Shown: positions 17,727 through 27,794, counted from the stretch's first letter. The stretch: DNA of 64,000 nt from Clostridiales bacterium (GCA_019418225.1 DYCF01000002.1:62001-126000); one strand, 5' to 3'. The notes: generated by a model not told the origin, from the sequence alone. Numbers and translations are program-made.

Positions 17727-18572
17727 TTAGGCATAATGATAAGCTAAACCAATGCTGCCAGGCCCTACATGAAGACCGATAACAGGCCCTATTGACTGCA
17801 CATCTACATGAATGTCTAAGCGTTCAGAGAGCTTTTGAGCTAAGGCCTCGCCTTCTGCCTGCGCATTGATATGGTGAACTGTTACACCTAGAAGCTTGTG
17901 ACTTTCTAAATCTTTCATTAGGCCGTCTATAAGGGCTTCTACTGCTTTTTTCTTTGTGCGGACTTTGGTATAGACATCTGTTTTGCCATTGTTAACTGTT
18001 AAGATTGGCTTGATTTGAAGTAATGTACCAAGAAGCGCTGAGGCACTGCCGATGCGACCGCCTTTTTTGAGATAAGTGAGCGTTTCAGGTGTAAATAAGA
18101 AGCGGCTGTGTGAAATAGTAAATTTAGCAGCATCTACGACTTCCTTAATAGATTGACCTTCAGCGGCAGCCTTAGCGGCAGTGAGGGCAATATAGCCTAG
18201 TTGCATGCAATTTGTGCGTGAATCAATAAGTTCAATTTCAGCTTCTGGATATTTTTCAAGAATCATTTCTTTAACGAGATGAGCACTTGTATAAGCCCCG
18301 CTCATTTCAGAAGATAAAAAGATTGCAACAATGCTATTGCCTTCTTTAATGATATTTTCAAATGTCATATAGAGTTCATCAGGAGAAGGTTGAGAAGACT
18401 TTGGAATCTCACCGGATTTTTCAAGTTCCTCATAAAAGTTAGAAAGGTTGACATCTAACTCACGCTCGGTTTTAGTAGACCAAGTTACTCCTAGTGAAAC
18501 GATAGAGATATCATATTCCTTAATATATTTTTCAGGAAGATATGAGGTGCTATCCGTAACTATTTTAATCAT
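17727..18572 (-). CDS. DegV family fatty-acid-binding protein
   Basis: DegV (FakB-type) protein, 281 aa. Family members bind a fatty acid and present it to the kinase FakA for phospholipid synthesis. The N-terminal TDSTSYLP motif (residues 6-13), the SSQPSPDE loop near 59 and the SSEMSGAY region near 87 are typical, as is the RIGSASALLG segment. Cytoplasmic. It is transcribed alone, convergent with uvrB and divergent from udk. A second paralogue is at 34491-35330. Confidence 0.92.
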   Translation of the reverse strand: MIKIVTDSTSYLPEKYIKEYDISIVSLGVTWSTKTERELDVNLSNFYEELEKSGEIPKSSQPSPDELYMTFENIIKEGNSIVAIFLSSEMSGAYTSAHLVKEMILEKYPEAEIELIDSRTNCMQLGYIALTAAKAAAEGQSIKEVVDAAKFTISHSRFLFTPETLTYLKKGGRIGSASALLGTLLQIKPILTVNNGKTDVYTKVRTKKKAVEALIDGLMKDLESHKLLGVTVHHINAQAEGEALAQKLSERLDIHVDVQSIGPVIGLHVGPGSIGLAYHYA

Positions 18573-18821
18573 AATAATACTCCTTTAAAAATCTCTTTCT
18601 AGTTAAAATAATAATAACCATATTATTACTATTATATACTTCAATATAAAAAACTGATAAAGAAACAATAAATAAGACAAAAAATGACAACAACAAGGAA
18701 AAATTTTCCACAAAATATGATGTATTTTATATGGAAATAGGTAGATAATCTGACGGAAATATGATATCATACTTAGTAATGGCTAGAAGCTTAAAAACAG
18801 TAGAAATAATTGGAGGATACT

Positions 18822-19439
18822 ATGGAAGACATCATGATAATCGGTATTGCGGGAGGGTCTGGTTCTGGTAAAACCACTTTAACATATAAGATTAAAGAAG
18901 CATTTGAAGATAAGGTGGTTGTATTATCTCATGATTACTATTACAAAGCGAACTCAGAACTTTCTTACGAGGAACGTACCAAATTAAATTATGATCATCC
19001 AAATGCCTTTGACACAGACCTTTTAATAGAACATGTAAGAGCCCTTAAAAACGGACAAGCTATTAATCATCCAGTATATTCATTTGTGGAACATACAAGA
19101 CTTGATGAGGTAGTAGAGGTACAACCAGCAAAGGTTGTGATTGTAGAAGGGATTTTAATCTTTGAAAACAAAGAATTATGTGATTTAATGGATATTAAAG
19201 TATTTGTGGATACAGATGCTGATGTACGCATTGTAAGACGTTTACTTCGTGATGTAAAAGAGCGTGGTAGAGATATTGATTCAGTTATTGACCAATATTT
19301 AGGCACAGTAAAACCAATGCATGAGCAATTTGTAGATCCAAGCAAAAAACGTGCGGATATTATTATTCCAGAGGGTGGATTTAACTCAGTTGCCCTTAAT
19401 ATGTTAATGGATCAAGTAGGCAATTTTATAGCAAAATAA
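18822..19439 (+). CDS. udk: Uridine kinase
   Basis: Phosphorylates uridine and cytidine to UMP and CMP in pyrimidine salvage. A Walker A motif GGSGSGKT lies near the N-terminus, followed by SHDYYYK and the uridine-binding NYDHPNAFD motif. The RRLLRDVKERGRD lid is present. Length is 205 aa from the ATG at 18822, which has TGGAGG at short spacing; a TTG at 18810 overlaps that site. Stand-alone gene with its own terminator. Confidence 0.95.
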   Translation: MEDIMIIGIAGGSGSGKTTLTYKIKEAFEDKVVVLSHDYYYKANSELSYEERTKLNYDHPNAFDTDLLIEHVRALKNGQAINHPVYSFVEHTRLDEVVEVQPAKVVIVEGILIFENKELCDLMDIKVFVDTDADVRIVRRLLRDVKERGRDIDSVIDQYLGTVKPMHEQFVDPSKKRADIIIPEGGFNSVALNMLMDQVGNFIAK

Positions 19440-19446
19440 TAACTCA

Positions 19447-19479
19447 AAACACATGCGAGATGTAGCATGTGTTTTTTTT
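19447..19479 (+). terminator. Rho-independent terminator of udk
   Basis: AAACACATGC / GCATGTGTTT stem with an 8-nt loop and T8 run. Confidence 0.9.
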
Positions 19480-19573
19480 ATGGAAAAAATGGATAGACTA
19501 CTTAAGGAAAAAAGTGAAAGAGGCAAAAAAACGAAAAATAAAGAGCAAAAAATAGGTGAAGGGGAAATAATCT

Positions 19574-19587
19574 CGAACAAATGTTTG
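19574..19587 (+). promoter_or_regulatory. LexA (SOS) box of uvrA
   Basis: CGAACAAATGTTTG matches GAAC-N4-GTTT with the extended flanking C and G. It overlaps the -35 element of the uvrA promoter. Confidence 0.82.
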
Positions 19588-19612
19588 AAAATAAATAGAG
19601 GTGTGTTATAAT
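19585..19612 (+). promoter_or_regulatory. uvrA promoter
   Basis: TTGAAA (19585-19590), 16-bp spacer, TATAAT (19607-19612). The -35 is embedded in the LexA box. Confidence 0.75.
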
Positions 19613-19731
19613 AAGTACAAATATTTATTGAGTATACCTATAAAAGACAACATTTATATAGAAAAAGAAAGGACATGAGACTTATATGCTGAAAAACAGT
19701 AGTATACTAGGTTTTGTGTAACGGGGAAAAT

Positions 19732-22566
19732 ATGAAGAATAAAATTGTCATAAAGGGTGCTAAGGAGCACAACTTAAAGAATGTAGACTTGGAACTTAAT
19801 AGAGACCAGTTTATTGTTTTTACTGGGTTAAGTGGTTCAGGGAAGTCGTCATTAGCTTTTGATACAATTTATGCAGAAGGGCAGCGTAGATATGTAGAAT
19901 CTCTTTCAGCCTATGCAAGACAGTTTTTAGGACAGATGGAAAAGCCAGATGTAGAGAGCATTAGTGGGCTTTCACCTGCGATATCTATTGATCAAAAGAC
20001 GACAAGTAAGAACCCACGTTCTACTGTAGGAACAGTGACAGAAATTTACGATTACTTAAGACTTCTTTTTGCAAGAGTAGGTGTACCACATTGTCCAAAG
20101 TGTGGTAAAGAAATTAAAAAGCAAACAATTGACCAAATGGTAGATGCACTAATGATTTTACCAGAGCGTACAAAGCTTCAACTTTTAGCGCCTATAGTAA
20201 GAGGGCGTAAAGGTATGCATGAGAAGATATTAGAAAATGCACGCAAGCAAGGTTATGTACGAGCACGTATTGATGGGGAAGTTTATGACTTAAGTGAAGA
20301 AGAAGTAAAATTAGACAAAAATAAGAAGCATACCATTGAAATTGTTGTAGACCGTGTAGCAATTAAACAAGGCATTGAAAAACGTCTAACAGACTCTATT
20401 GAAACGGTTATGAAGCTTTCGGGCGGGTTAATGGTCGTTGATGTGATTGGAGGAGAAGAAATACGTTTTAGTCAAAGCTTTTCTTGCCCAGATTGTAATA
20501 TTAGCATTGATGAGATTGAACCACGTTCATTTTCATTCAATAATCCACAAGGTGCATGTCCCGTATGTACAGGACTTGGGGAGCATTTAGAGGTAGACCC
20601 AGAATTGGTTGTTCCAGTACCAAGTTTAACCCTTCGAGAAGGTGCTATTGCTGTACTAGGGTGGGGGTCTATTGCTAAGCCTGAAAGTTATGCTTATGCC
20701 TTAATGAATGCTTTAATGGAAAAATATCATTTTGATTTAGATACACCATTTAATCAGCTACCTGAAAAAATTCAACATATTATTTTATATGGCACAGGCA
20801 GTGAGACTGTTTCATTTACATTTACAGGTGAATATGGTACAAAACATTATGAATATGCCTTTGAGGGCGTACTTGAAAATACTTATCGTCGTTACTTAGA
20901 AACAAGCTCTGAAAGTACAAAGCAAGAATATGAATCATTAATGACGAGTATTCCATGTAGTAGCTGTAAGGGAGCAAGGTTGAAGCCAGAAGTATTAGCA
21001 GTTACAGTTGGCGAAAAAAATATTGATGATTTGACCCATATGTCCATTGGAGAACTTAAAAAATTCTTTGATGAGATAGAAATTACAGATAGACAAAAAC
21101 AAATTGGTGAACTAATTTTTAAAGAAATTCAAGCACGACTTGGCTTCTTAGTAGATGTAGGGCTTGATTACCTAAGTTTGGCCCGTTCTTCAGGAACACT
21201 TTCAGGTGGAGAAGCGCAACGTATTCGTTTAGCAACGCAAATTGGTTCAGGACTCGTAGGAGTACTTTACATTTTAGATGAACCAAGTATAGGTCTTCAT
21301 CAAAGAGATAATGACAAGCTGATTCAGACGTTAATCAGATTAAGGGATTTAGGCAATACATTAATTGTTGTTGAGCATGATGAAGATACAATGTATGCTG
21401 CAGATTGGATTGTAGATATTGGTCCAGGTGCAGGAGAGCATGGCGGTGAAATTATTGCTTCAGGGCCTATTGATACGATACTTGCCTGTGAGAAGTCTGA
21501 AACGGGTGCATATTTAAGTGGTCGTAAAAAGATTGAAATACCGGCAGTAAGACGTAAGGGCAATGGCAATGTATTAACATTAACAGGGGCTAAAGCCAAC
21601 AACCTTAAAAATGTGACATTACGCATTCCTTTAGGGACATTAACCTGTATTACAGGTGTTTCTGGTTCTGGAAAAAGTTCGCTTATTAATGAAATCTTAT
21701 TGAAACGTTTAGCAAGAGATTTAAATCGTGCGAAGGTGAAACCAGGGACACATAAAGATTTAACAGGCATGGAAAACTTAGATAAGGTTATTAATATTGA
21801 CCAATCACCTATTGGACGTACACCACGTTCAAATCCAGCAACTTACACAGGAGTATTTGATCAAATTCGTGACTTATTTGCACAGACACAAGAAGCTAAA
21901 ATGAAAGGCTATCAAAAAGGGCGCTTTAGCTTTAATGTAAAAGGTGGTCGTTGTGAAGCGTGTCAAGGTGATGGGATGATTAAGATTGAAATGCACTTTT
22001 TACCTGATGTGTATGTGGCGTGTGATTCATGTAAAGGAAAACGTTATAATCGCGAGACATTAGAGGTGAAGTACAAAGATAAATCTATTGCCGATGTATT
22101 AGATATGACTATTGAAGAAGCACTTAAGTTCTTTGAAAATATACCAAGCATCGCACGTAAATTACAGACACTAGTAGATGTAGGACTTTCTTATATTCGT
22201 TTAGGCCAACCTTCTACAACCTTATCAGGTGGAGAAGCGCAACGTGTCAAATTAGCAACAGAGCTTAGTAAACGTAGTACAGGAAAAACAATTTATATTT
22301 TAGATGAACCAACGACAGGATTACATTTTGCTGATGTGCATAAGTTAGTAGGTATATTAGATAGGCTTGTTGAAGGTGGCAATACAGTGGTCGTGATTGA
22401 ACATAATTTAGATGTGATTAAAGTAGCAGATCATATTGTAGATTTAGGCCCAGAAGGCGGTACACGCGGTGGGACAATCATTGCACAAGGCACACCAGAG
22501 CAAGTGGCTAAAAATGAAAGTTCTTATACAGGACAATTCTTAAAGAAAGTATTAGAAAAAAAATAA
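19732..22566 (+). CDS. uvrA: UvrA, excinuclease ABC subunit A
   Basis: Damage-sensing dimeric ABC ATPase of nucleotide excision repair, 944 aa. Two ABC modules are split by zinc-binding domains. The first has Walker A GLSGSGKSS near residue 31 and signature LSGGEAQRIRLA near 480; the second has GVSGSGKSS near 640 and LSGGEAQRVKLA near 825. Zinc-site cysteine pairs are seen as CPDC...CPVC and CEAC...CDSC. The ATG at 19732 follows a GGGGA site; an in-frame TTG at 19714 is upstream of it. The promoter carries a LexA box. Confidence 0.97.
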   Translation: MKNKIVIKGAKEHNLKNVDLELNRDQFIVFTGLSGSGKSSLAFDTIYAEGQRRYVESLSAYARQFLGQMEKPDVESISGLSPAISIDQKTTSKNPRSTVGTVTEIYDYLRLLFARVGVPHCPKCGKEIKKQTIDQMVDALMILPERTKLQLLAPIVRGRKGMHEKILENARKQGYVRARIDGEVYDLSEEEVKLDKNKKHTIEIVVDRVAIKQGIEKRLTDSIETVMKLSGGLMVVDVIGGEEIRFSQSFSCPDCNISIDEIEPRSFSFNNPQGACPVCTGLGEHLEVDPELVVPVPSLTLREGAIAVLGWGSIAKPESYAYALMNALMEKYHFDLDTPFNQLPEKIQHIILYGTGSETVSFTFTGEYGTKHYEYAFEGVLENTYRRYLETSSESTKQEYESLMTSIPCSSCKGARLKPEVLAVTVGEKNIDDLTHMSIGELKKFFDEIEITDRQKQIGELIFKEIQARLGFLVDVGLDYLSLARSSGTLSGGEAQRIRLATQIGSGLVGVLYILDEPSIGLHQRDNDKLIQTLIRLRDLGNTLIVVEHDEDTMYAADWIVDIGPGAGEHGGEIIASGPIDTILACEKSETGAYLSGRKKIEIPAVRRKGNGNVLTLTGAKANNLKNVTLRIPLGTLTCITGVSGSGKSSLINEILLKRLARDLNRAKVKPGTHKDLTGMENLDKVINIDQSPIGRTPRSNPATYTGVFDQIRDLFAQTQEAKMKGYQKGRFSFNVKGGRCEACQGDGMIKIEMHFLPDVYVACDSCKGKRYNRETLEVKYKDKSIADVLDMTIEEALKFFENIPSIARKLQTLVDVGLSYIRLGQPSTTLSGGEAQRVKLATELSKRSTGKTIYILDEPTTGLHFADVHKLVGILDRLVEGGNTVVVIEHNLDVIKVADHIVDLGPEGGTRGGTIIAQGTPEQVAKNESSYTGQFLKKVLEKK

Positions 22567-22592
22567 GGGCTGGATTCCAGCCCTTATTTTTT
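22562..22592. terminator. Bidirectional terminator between uvrA and the stalk protein
   Basis: Perfect 12-bp stem (22562-22573 / 22577-22588) centred on AGGGCTGG, overlapping the uvrA stop codon, with A/T-rich flanks on both sides. Confidence 0.88.
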
Positions 22593-23706
22593 ATTTTGAA
22601 AGTTTAATTAAAGAAATGTCATCATATTTGTAGTCATAGTTTGCAAGAAGAGTTGATGAGTTGTATTTATATACTTCACCAGTGATTGTGTAATCTGTTT
22701 CTTCGTAAATATTATCAGCAATTTTCTTTAATTGGTTTTTAATATAGCTTTTATTTGTGTCGAGGTTAGCATCCCATGTATCATTGAAGTTAGAGTCACT
22801 TGCATCAATATAAAGCATGAAAGTCACTGTAGAGTTAGAATTATTAACACTTACCTCAACATTTTTAATTGAAAGATCGCTGAAACCTTGTACAGAAAGT
22901 TTTGTACGTGTATTTTCTACGATTTCTTTAATATCATCTTCATCAAGCCCATAGCTTACTTTAAGACGGCTAGTTTTATTTGCATAAGTGAAAGAAGCTT
23001 TATCTGTGCTAGATTTTGTATAAGTGATTGTACCTTGGATATCGATGTCTGCATGACGTGCAGAAATATCATCACAGATATCTTGTAACATATCTGTTAC
23101 TTTAGATTCTCTTAAGTTATTGAAAGCTTTTTCATCTTCACGATCTGAGTAAGAAATTGTAAGTTGAAGACGTGAGCCTTTTTTAACAAGGTCAAAGTCA
23201 AAGTAAATATCATCAAAGTGAGTTGAGTAAGTGTCTGATAAATATTTTTCTGTAGCTGTAAGTTCTGCACTTGTGATATCAGTACCACTTGTTGCACCTG
23301 ATGAATTTGAATTATTTGAGTTCTTATAAGTTTCAAGTTCTGCTTTTACTGTTTCAAGTTCGCGTTGAAGTGTTGTTACTTGATAATTTGCAGAAGCAAG
23401 TTGTTGTTGTAAGCTTGTTGTATCGGCACTATTATTTGTAATTGTTACTGTGTTTGTTGAACCATTCCAGCTTACATCAGCACCCATAACTTCACTTACA
23501 GCACGAAGTGGTACATAAGTAGAACCATCTACAAGGAAAGGCTCTGCACTTAATGTTTTAGATACACCATTATATGTAACACCAATATTTCTATAAGTTG
23601 CATTTAATGTTTTTGTATAGTTTGCTGCATTAACTACAGTTGCACAAAGTGCAGTACCAAGTCCGAATGCAAGGCAAAGGCGTTTATATTTTTTGCTCAT
23701 TTTCAT
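22591..23706 (-). CDS. Secreted stalk-domain protein with coiled coil
   Basis: Exported protein of unknown function, 371 aa. A signal peptide (about 1-28, cleavage near VNA-AN) is followed by one stalk domain (about 30-92; VPLRAVSEVMGADVSW). A coiled coil covers about 97-130, then an Asn/Ser linker. The C-terminal region of about 230 aa (140-371) appears to contain two similar alpha/beta halves that mention ISYSDREDEKAF and ISVNNSNSTV-like strands. AAGGGGGA lies at 8-nt spacing before the ATG. It shares the stalk domain with the protein at 1958-4204. It likely sits at the cell surface. Confidence 0.8.
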   Translation of the reverse strand: MKMSKKYKRLCLAFGLGTALCATVVNAANYTKTLNATYRNIGVTYNGVSKTLSAEPFLVDGSTYVPLRAVSEVMGADVSWNGSTNTVTITNNSADTTSLQQQLASANYQVTTLQRELETVKAELETYKNSNNSNSSGATSGTDITSAELTATEKYLSDTYSTHFDDIYFDFDLVKKGSRLQLTISYSDREDEKAFNNLRESKVTDMLQDICDDISARHADIDIQGTITYTKSSTDKASFTYANKTSRLKVSYGLDEDDIKEIVENTRTKLSVQGFSDLSIKNVEVSVNNSNSTVTFMLYIDASDSNFNDTWDANLDTNKSYIKNQLKKIADNIYEETDYTITGEVYKYNSSTLLANYDYKYDDISLIKLSK

Positions 23707-23756
23707 TTTAATTTCCCCCTTAAGATATTGTTATAAATAGGTTGCAAATAATTTAA

Positions 23757-23806
23757 TAGGTTATATGTAATATAAATCTTACATTTGTAAGGCTTATAGA
23801 TGTAAC
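23757..23806 (-). promoter_or_regulatory. Structured leader of the stalk-protein gene
   Basis: Imperfect inverted repeat AGGTTATAT / ATGTAACCT enclosing a small perfect hairpin CTTAC-ATTT-GTAAG, about 50-100 bp before the start codon. It does not match a riboswitch class I know. Confidence 0.4.
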
Positions 23807-23952
23807 CTGTATATAACTATAACTTAAAAAACTCATAAATGGTAGTCTAAAAATGTTATTTTAATTAAAATGAAATAATATGGTAATACTAAGGAGTATG
23901 CTATAATAATATGTGGACAGGTAGAGAATAATAGGGAAAGAAGGAGGCAAGT

Positions 23953-25791
23953 ATGTTTGATATCAAAGAAGAACTAAAAAGGTTACCTGAGCAGCCAGGT
24001 GTCTATTTAATGAAAGATGTAAATGGACAGATCATTTATGTAGGCAAAGCAATCAATTTGAAGAATCGTGTGAGCCAATACTTTAGAGCCTCCAAAAATC
24101 ATTCTATTAAAGTTATAAAAATGGTACAGCATATTGTAAGCTTTGAATATATTATTACCCGTTCAGAAGTAGAAGCACTTGTTCTAGAATGTAATCTTAT
24201 TAAAAAATATAACCCCAAATATAATATTCGCTTAAAAGATGATAAGCAATATCCATATATTAAGCTTACTGTGCAAGAACCTTTTCCACGTATGCTTATT
24301 GTAAGGCAGATGAAGAAAGATGGTGCTAAATATTTTGGCCCTTATACAGATGCTAAGGCAATGTGGGAGATAGCAGATGTTGTAAAGCAAACATGGAAAT
24401 TACGAACATGTACAAGAAATTTGCCTAAAGATATTGATAAAGAACGTGCATGTTTAAATTATCATATTGGCAAATGTGGTGCCCCTTGCATCAGCGCAGG
24501 CATGAGTCAGGAAGAATATAACAAAATGATTCAAGAAGTACAAAATTTCTTAATGGGCAAATATACAGAAGTTATTAAAAAGCTAAGGGAAAAGATGGAG
24601 GCTGCAGCAGAAGAATTGCAATTTGAAAAAGCTGCTATGTTTAGAGATCAAATAGGCGCTATTCAAAAGGTTGAACAAAAACAAAATGCTGTAGCAAGTA
24701 GTATGGCCGATCAAGATGTTATTGCCTTTGCCAAAAGTCCAGAGGATACCCTTATTCAAGTTTATTTTGTAAGACAAGGCAAGCTAGTAGGACGTGAACA
24801 CTTCTTTTTACAAGGGACTGAAGATGAAACAATAGAAAATATATTTAGGGATTTCGTAGTACAGTTTTATGCAGATGCTACTTTTGTACCTAAGGAAATT
24901 ATGATTGAGCGCGTTCCAGCAGAGCTTGATGTACTAGAAAGTTATCTTACTACAAAGAGGGGAAGTAAGGTACAGCTCATTACACCTCAAAAGGGTAATA
25001 AACAGGGGCTGATGCAGCTGGCAAGTAAAAACGCCGAGGTGACATTAGGGCAATTTGGAGATCAAATCAAAAAGGAACAACAACGTACTTATGGGGCTCT
25101 TGAAGAAATTCAAAATGCATTAGGCCTTAGTAAAATACCACAGCGTATGGAAGCTTATGATATTTCCAATACACAAGGCATACAATCTGTAGGAGGGATG
25201 GTTGTTTTTGAGGGTGGGAAGCCCAAAAAAAGTGATTACCGTAAGTTTAAAATAAAAAGTATTGAAGGACCTAATGATTATGGCAGCTTAGAAGAAGTTT
25301 TAACAAGACGCTTTGAGCGCTATAAAAATGAACAAGCAGAAAATAGTTTTACTAAACTACCAGATTTATTACTGATGGATGGTGGAAAAGGCCAAGTGCA
25401 TATTGCTGAAAAAGTGCTTGCAAGATTTAATTTAAATCTAGAAGTATGTGGCATGGTAAAAGATGATTATCACCGAACAAGGGGACTACTTTATAAGGGA
25501 GAAGAAGTACTTTTACCAAGTAATTCTGAAGGTTTTAAGCTGATTACAAGAGTGCAAGATGAAGTGCATAGATTTTCCATTGAATATCATAAGAAACTAC
25601 GTAGCAAAGCACAGGTGCAATCTGTTTTAGATGATATTCCAGGCGTTGGAAAGGAAAGAAAGAAGAAACTCATTATGCACTTTAAAGGTATTGAGCAATT
25701 ACGCCAAGCAAGCCAAGCAGAAATTAGTGAAGTTGAAGGCATTCCTGAATCTGTGGCATATAATATATATAATTATTTTCACAAGAATTAG
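23953..25791 (+). CDS. uvrC: UvrC, excinuclease ABC subunit C
   Basis: Dual-incision nuclease of nucleotide excision repair, 612 aa. The GIY-YIG domain (about 14-93; GVYLMKD and IIYVGKAINLKNRV) makes the 3' cut. A UVR motif (about 205-235, LQFEKAAMFRD) binds UvrB. The RNase H-like endonuclease domain (EAYDISNTQG, LLMDGGKGQV) makes the 5' cut. Tandem helix-hairpin-helix motifs near the C-terminus (DIPGVGKERKKKL) bind DNA. AAGGAGG precedes the ATG. No LexA-type box is seen upstream, unlike uvrA and uvrB. Confidence 0.97.
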   Translation: MFDIKEELKRLPEQPGVYLMKDVNGQIIYVGKAINLKNRVSQYFRASKNHSIKVIKMVQHIVSFEYIITRSEVEALVLECNLIKKYNPKYNIRLKDDKQYPYIKLTVQEPFPRMLIVRQMKKDGAKYFGPYTDAKAMWEIADVVKQTWKLRTCTRNLPKDIDKERACLNYHIGKCGAPCISAGMSQEEYNKMIQEVQNFLMGKYTEVIKKLREKMEAAAEELQFEKAAMFRDQIGAIQKVEQKQNAVASSMADQDVIAFAKSPEDTLIQVYFVRQGKLVGREHFFLQGTEDETIENIFRDFVVQFYADATFVPKEIMIERVPAELDVLESYLTTKRGSKVQLITPQKGNKQGLMQLASKNAEVTLGQFGDQIKKEQQRTYGALEEIQNALGLSKIPQRMEAYDISNTQGIQSVGGMVVFEGGKPKKSDYRKFKIKSIEGPNDYGSLEEVLTRRFERYKNEQAENSFTKLPDLLLMDGGKGQVHIAEKVLARFNLNLEVCGMVKDDYHRTRGLLYKGEEVLLPSNSEGFKLITRVQDEVHRFSIEYHKKLRSKAQVQSVLDDIPGVGKERKKKLIMHFKGIEQLRQASQAEISEVEGIPESVAYNIYNYFHKN

Positions 25792-25867
25792 TAAATATGA
25801 CTTCTACTAAATATAGGAAATAAATGTTATAATAATTTTGTCTGATAAGAGGACAAGGAGGAAAAAA

Positions 25868-26809
25868 ATGTATTTTGTAACCGTAGCACAGCTAAGAGAA
25901 CATTTTAAGTTAGATATTTTAACACCAAATATAGACTATAAAGATAGAAAAATTACACAATGTGACGTGAATCGACCAGCATTACAACTTGCAGGATTCT
26001 TTGATTACTTTGATCCAACAAGACTTCAAGTCATTGGGAAAGTAGAACATACTTACCTTGAAAAGATTGATGATGAAGCAGAACGTAATCGTAAGATTAA
26101 GAAACTCATGGACTTTGCAGATATTCCTTGTATCGTTATTTGTCGCGAAGAAATTGAACCATTTCCATACTTATTACAATGTGCAGAACAAAATGGCATT
26201 CCAATCTTTAAAACAGACTTACCAACCTCAAGCTTTATTGCAGAAGCCAATCGCTGGCTTCATGTAGAATTAGCACCACGTTTATCAATGCATGGTGTAC
26301 TTGTAGATATTTTCGGGGAAGGTGTTTTAATTACAGGTGAAAGTGGGATTGGTAAAAGTGAGACCGCACTAGAACTTGTAAAACGTGGACACAGACTTGT
26401 AGCAGATGATGCAGTAGAAATTAAGAAAGTATCCGCTACAACACTTTTAGGGACAGCACCAGAAGTGATTAGACACTTTATTGAAGTGAGAGGTATCGGT
26501 ATTGTGGATATCAAGCAAATCTTCGGTGTAGGTGCAGTTAAAGAAATGAAAAATATCGACCTCATTATTCGCTTAGAGGGATGGGACCAAACAAAACAAT
26601 ATGACCGCTTAGGTTTAACTAATGAATATACTGATATCATGGGCATTAAAGTTGTCACAAATGCAATTCCTATTAGACCAGGTAGAAATGTAGCAATTAT
26701 TTGTGAAACAGCAGCAATTAACTTTAGACAGAAGAAGATGGGTTATAATGCAGCAGAAGCGCTTAATAACCGTGTAATGAACAATTTACAAAAAAATAAT
26801 TTAGATTAG
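25868..26809 (+). CDS. hprK: HPr kinase/phosphorylase
   Basis: Phosphorylates and dephosphorylates HPr at Ser46, the central signal for carbon catabolite repression through CcpA. The protein is 313 aa. A P-loop GESGIGKS lies at about residues 157-164, and the family signature VRGIGIVDIKQIFG is near 215. The ATG at 25868 follows AAGGAGG; an upstream TTG at 25838 would put that site inside the gene. The next gene is a glucokinase, so this operon couples sugar phosphorylation to catabolite control. Confidence 0.95.
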   Translation: MYFVTVAQLREHFKLDILTPNIDYKDRKITQCDVNRPALQLAGFFDYFDPTRLQVIGKVEHTYLEKIDDEAERNRKIKKLMDFADIPCIVICREEIEPFPYLLQCAEQNGIPIFKTDLPTSSFIAEANRWLHVELAPRLSMHGVLVDIFGEGVLITGESGIGKSETALELVKRGHRLVADDAVEIKKVSATTLLGTAPEVIRHFIEVRGIGIVDIKQIFGVGAVKEMKNIDLIIRLEGWDQTKQYDRLGLTNEYTDIMGIKVVTNAIPIRPGRNVAIICETAAINFRQKKMGYNAAEALNNRVMNNLQKNNLD

Positions 26810-26837
26810 AATTGTAATGACCAAAAGGGGGATTCAA

Positions 26838-27794
26838 ATGTATTATTTAGGTGTAGATTTAGGCGGTATGTCAATCAAAGCAGGTTTAGTAAATGAAAAG
26901 TATGAGATTATTGCAACAAAGAGTGTGCCAACACTAAGAGAAAGACCAGCAGCAGCGGTTTTAAAAGATATGGCAATTTTGTGCAAAGATGTACTTAATG
27001 AAGCAAACCTTACAGAAAAGGATATTCATTCTATTGGTATTGGAAGCCCAGGAATCGCTTCACCAGAAGAAGGTGTGATTTTATCATCTAGTAACTTGAA
27101 TTTCAACCATGTCGATGTACGTACAGAAATGCAAAAGTATTTAAATTGTGACGTTTATGTAGAAAATGATGCGAACTGTGCAGCACTTGGAGAAGCTGTA
27201 GCCGGTGCAGCAAAAGGGGAAAAAAATGTAGTTGTTGTTACCTTGGGTACAGGTGTAGGTGGTGGAATTATTACAGAAGGTAAAATTTATCGTGGTGGTT
27301 TCTGTGGTGCAGGTGAAGTAGGTCATCAAGTCATTGTGAAAGATGGTATTCAATGTGGGTGTGGCAGAAAAGGTTGTTTTGAACAATATGCATCAGCTAC
27401 GGCACTGATCCGTGAAGCACAGGAAGCTGCTAAAGAACATATCAATAGTAAAATGGTATCATTTGCTAAAGGCGGACAAATCACTAATATTACAGCGAAA
27501 AATGTATTTGATGCAGCCCAAGCTGGGGACCCAATAGCAGCTGAGGTCTTAGGACAGTACTTTAAATATGTTGCTATGGGAATTACAAATATAATTAATA
27601 TATTAGAACCTAATATGATTGTATTAGGTGGTGGTATGAGTGCACAAAAAGATTATTTAGTAAGACCAATTAAAGAGTTTGTACAAGAAGAAATGTATGG
27701 TGGCTTATCATTAAAAACTAAAATTAGAGCTGCAGAGCTTGGTAATGCTGCGGGTATTATCGGTGCTGCACTTTTAGGGACAACGCTTAAATAA
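26838..27794 (+). CDS. glcK: ROK family glucokinase
   Basis: Cytosolic glucokinase of the ROK family, 318 aa. It has the N-terminal ATP-phosphate loop DLGGMSIKAG, the sugar-binding END motif (YVENDANCAALGE), and GTGVGGGII. The zinc-binding ROK signature CGCGRKGCFEQYAS also includes the catalytic region. The ATG at 26838 follows AAGGGGGA; an upstream ATG at 26817 precedes that site. Lies 28 bp after hprK and shares its transcript. Confidence 0.93.
   Translation: MYYLGVDLGGMSIKAGLVNEKYEIIATKSVPTLRERPAAAVLKDMAILCKDVLNEANLTEKDIHSIGIGSPGIASPEEGVILSSSNLNFNHVDVRTEMQKYLNCDVYVENDANCAALGEAVAGAAKGEKNVVVVTLGTGVGGGIITEGKIYRGGFCGAGEVGHQVIVKDGIQCGCGRKGCFEQYASATALIREAQEAAKEHINSKMVSFAKGGQITNITAKNVFDAAQAGDPIAAEVLGQYFKYVAMGITNIINILEPNMIVLGGGMSAQKDYLVRPIKEFVQEEMYGGLSLKTKIRAAELGNAAGIIGAALLGTTLK

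Noticed and set aside
21324..21770. 148-aa open frame antisense to uvrA
   Set aside because: It lies fully inside a highly conserved uvrA region on the other strand and has no ribosome site; it is a shadow of uvrA codon use.
26260..26658. 132-aa open frame antisense to hprK
   Set aside because: Fully overlaps hprK and is rich in Ser, Thr, Pro and Ile as expected for antisense translation; no supporting signals.
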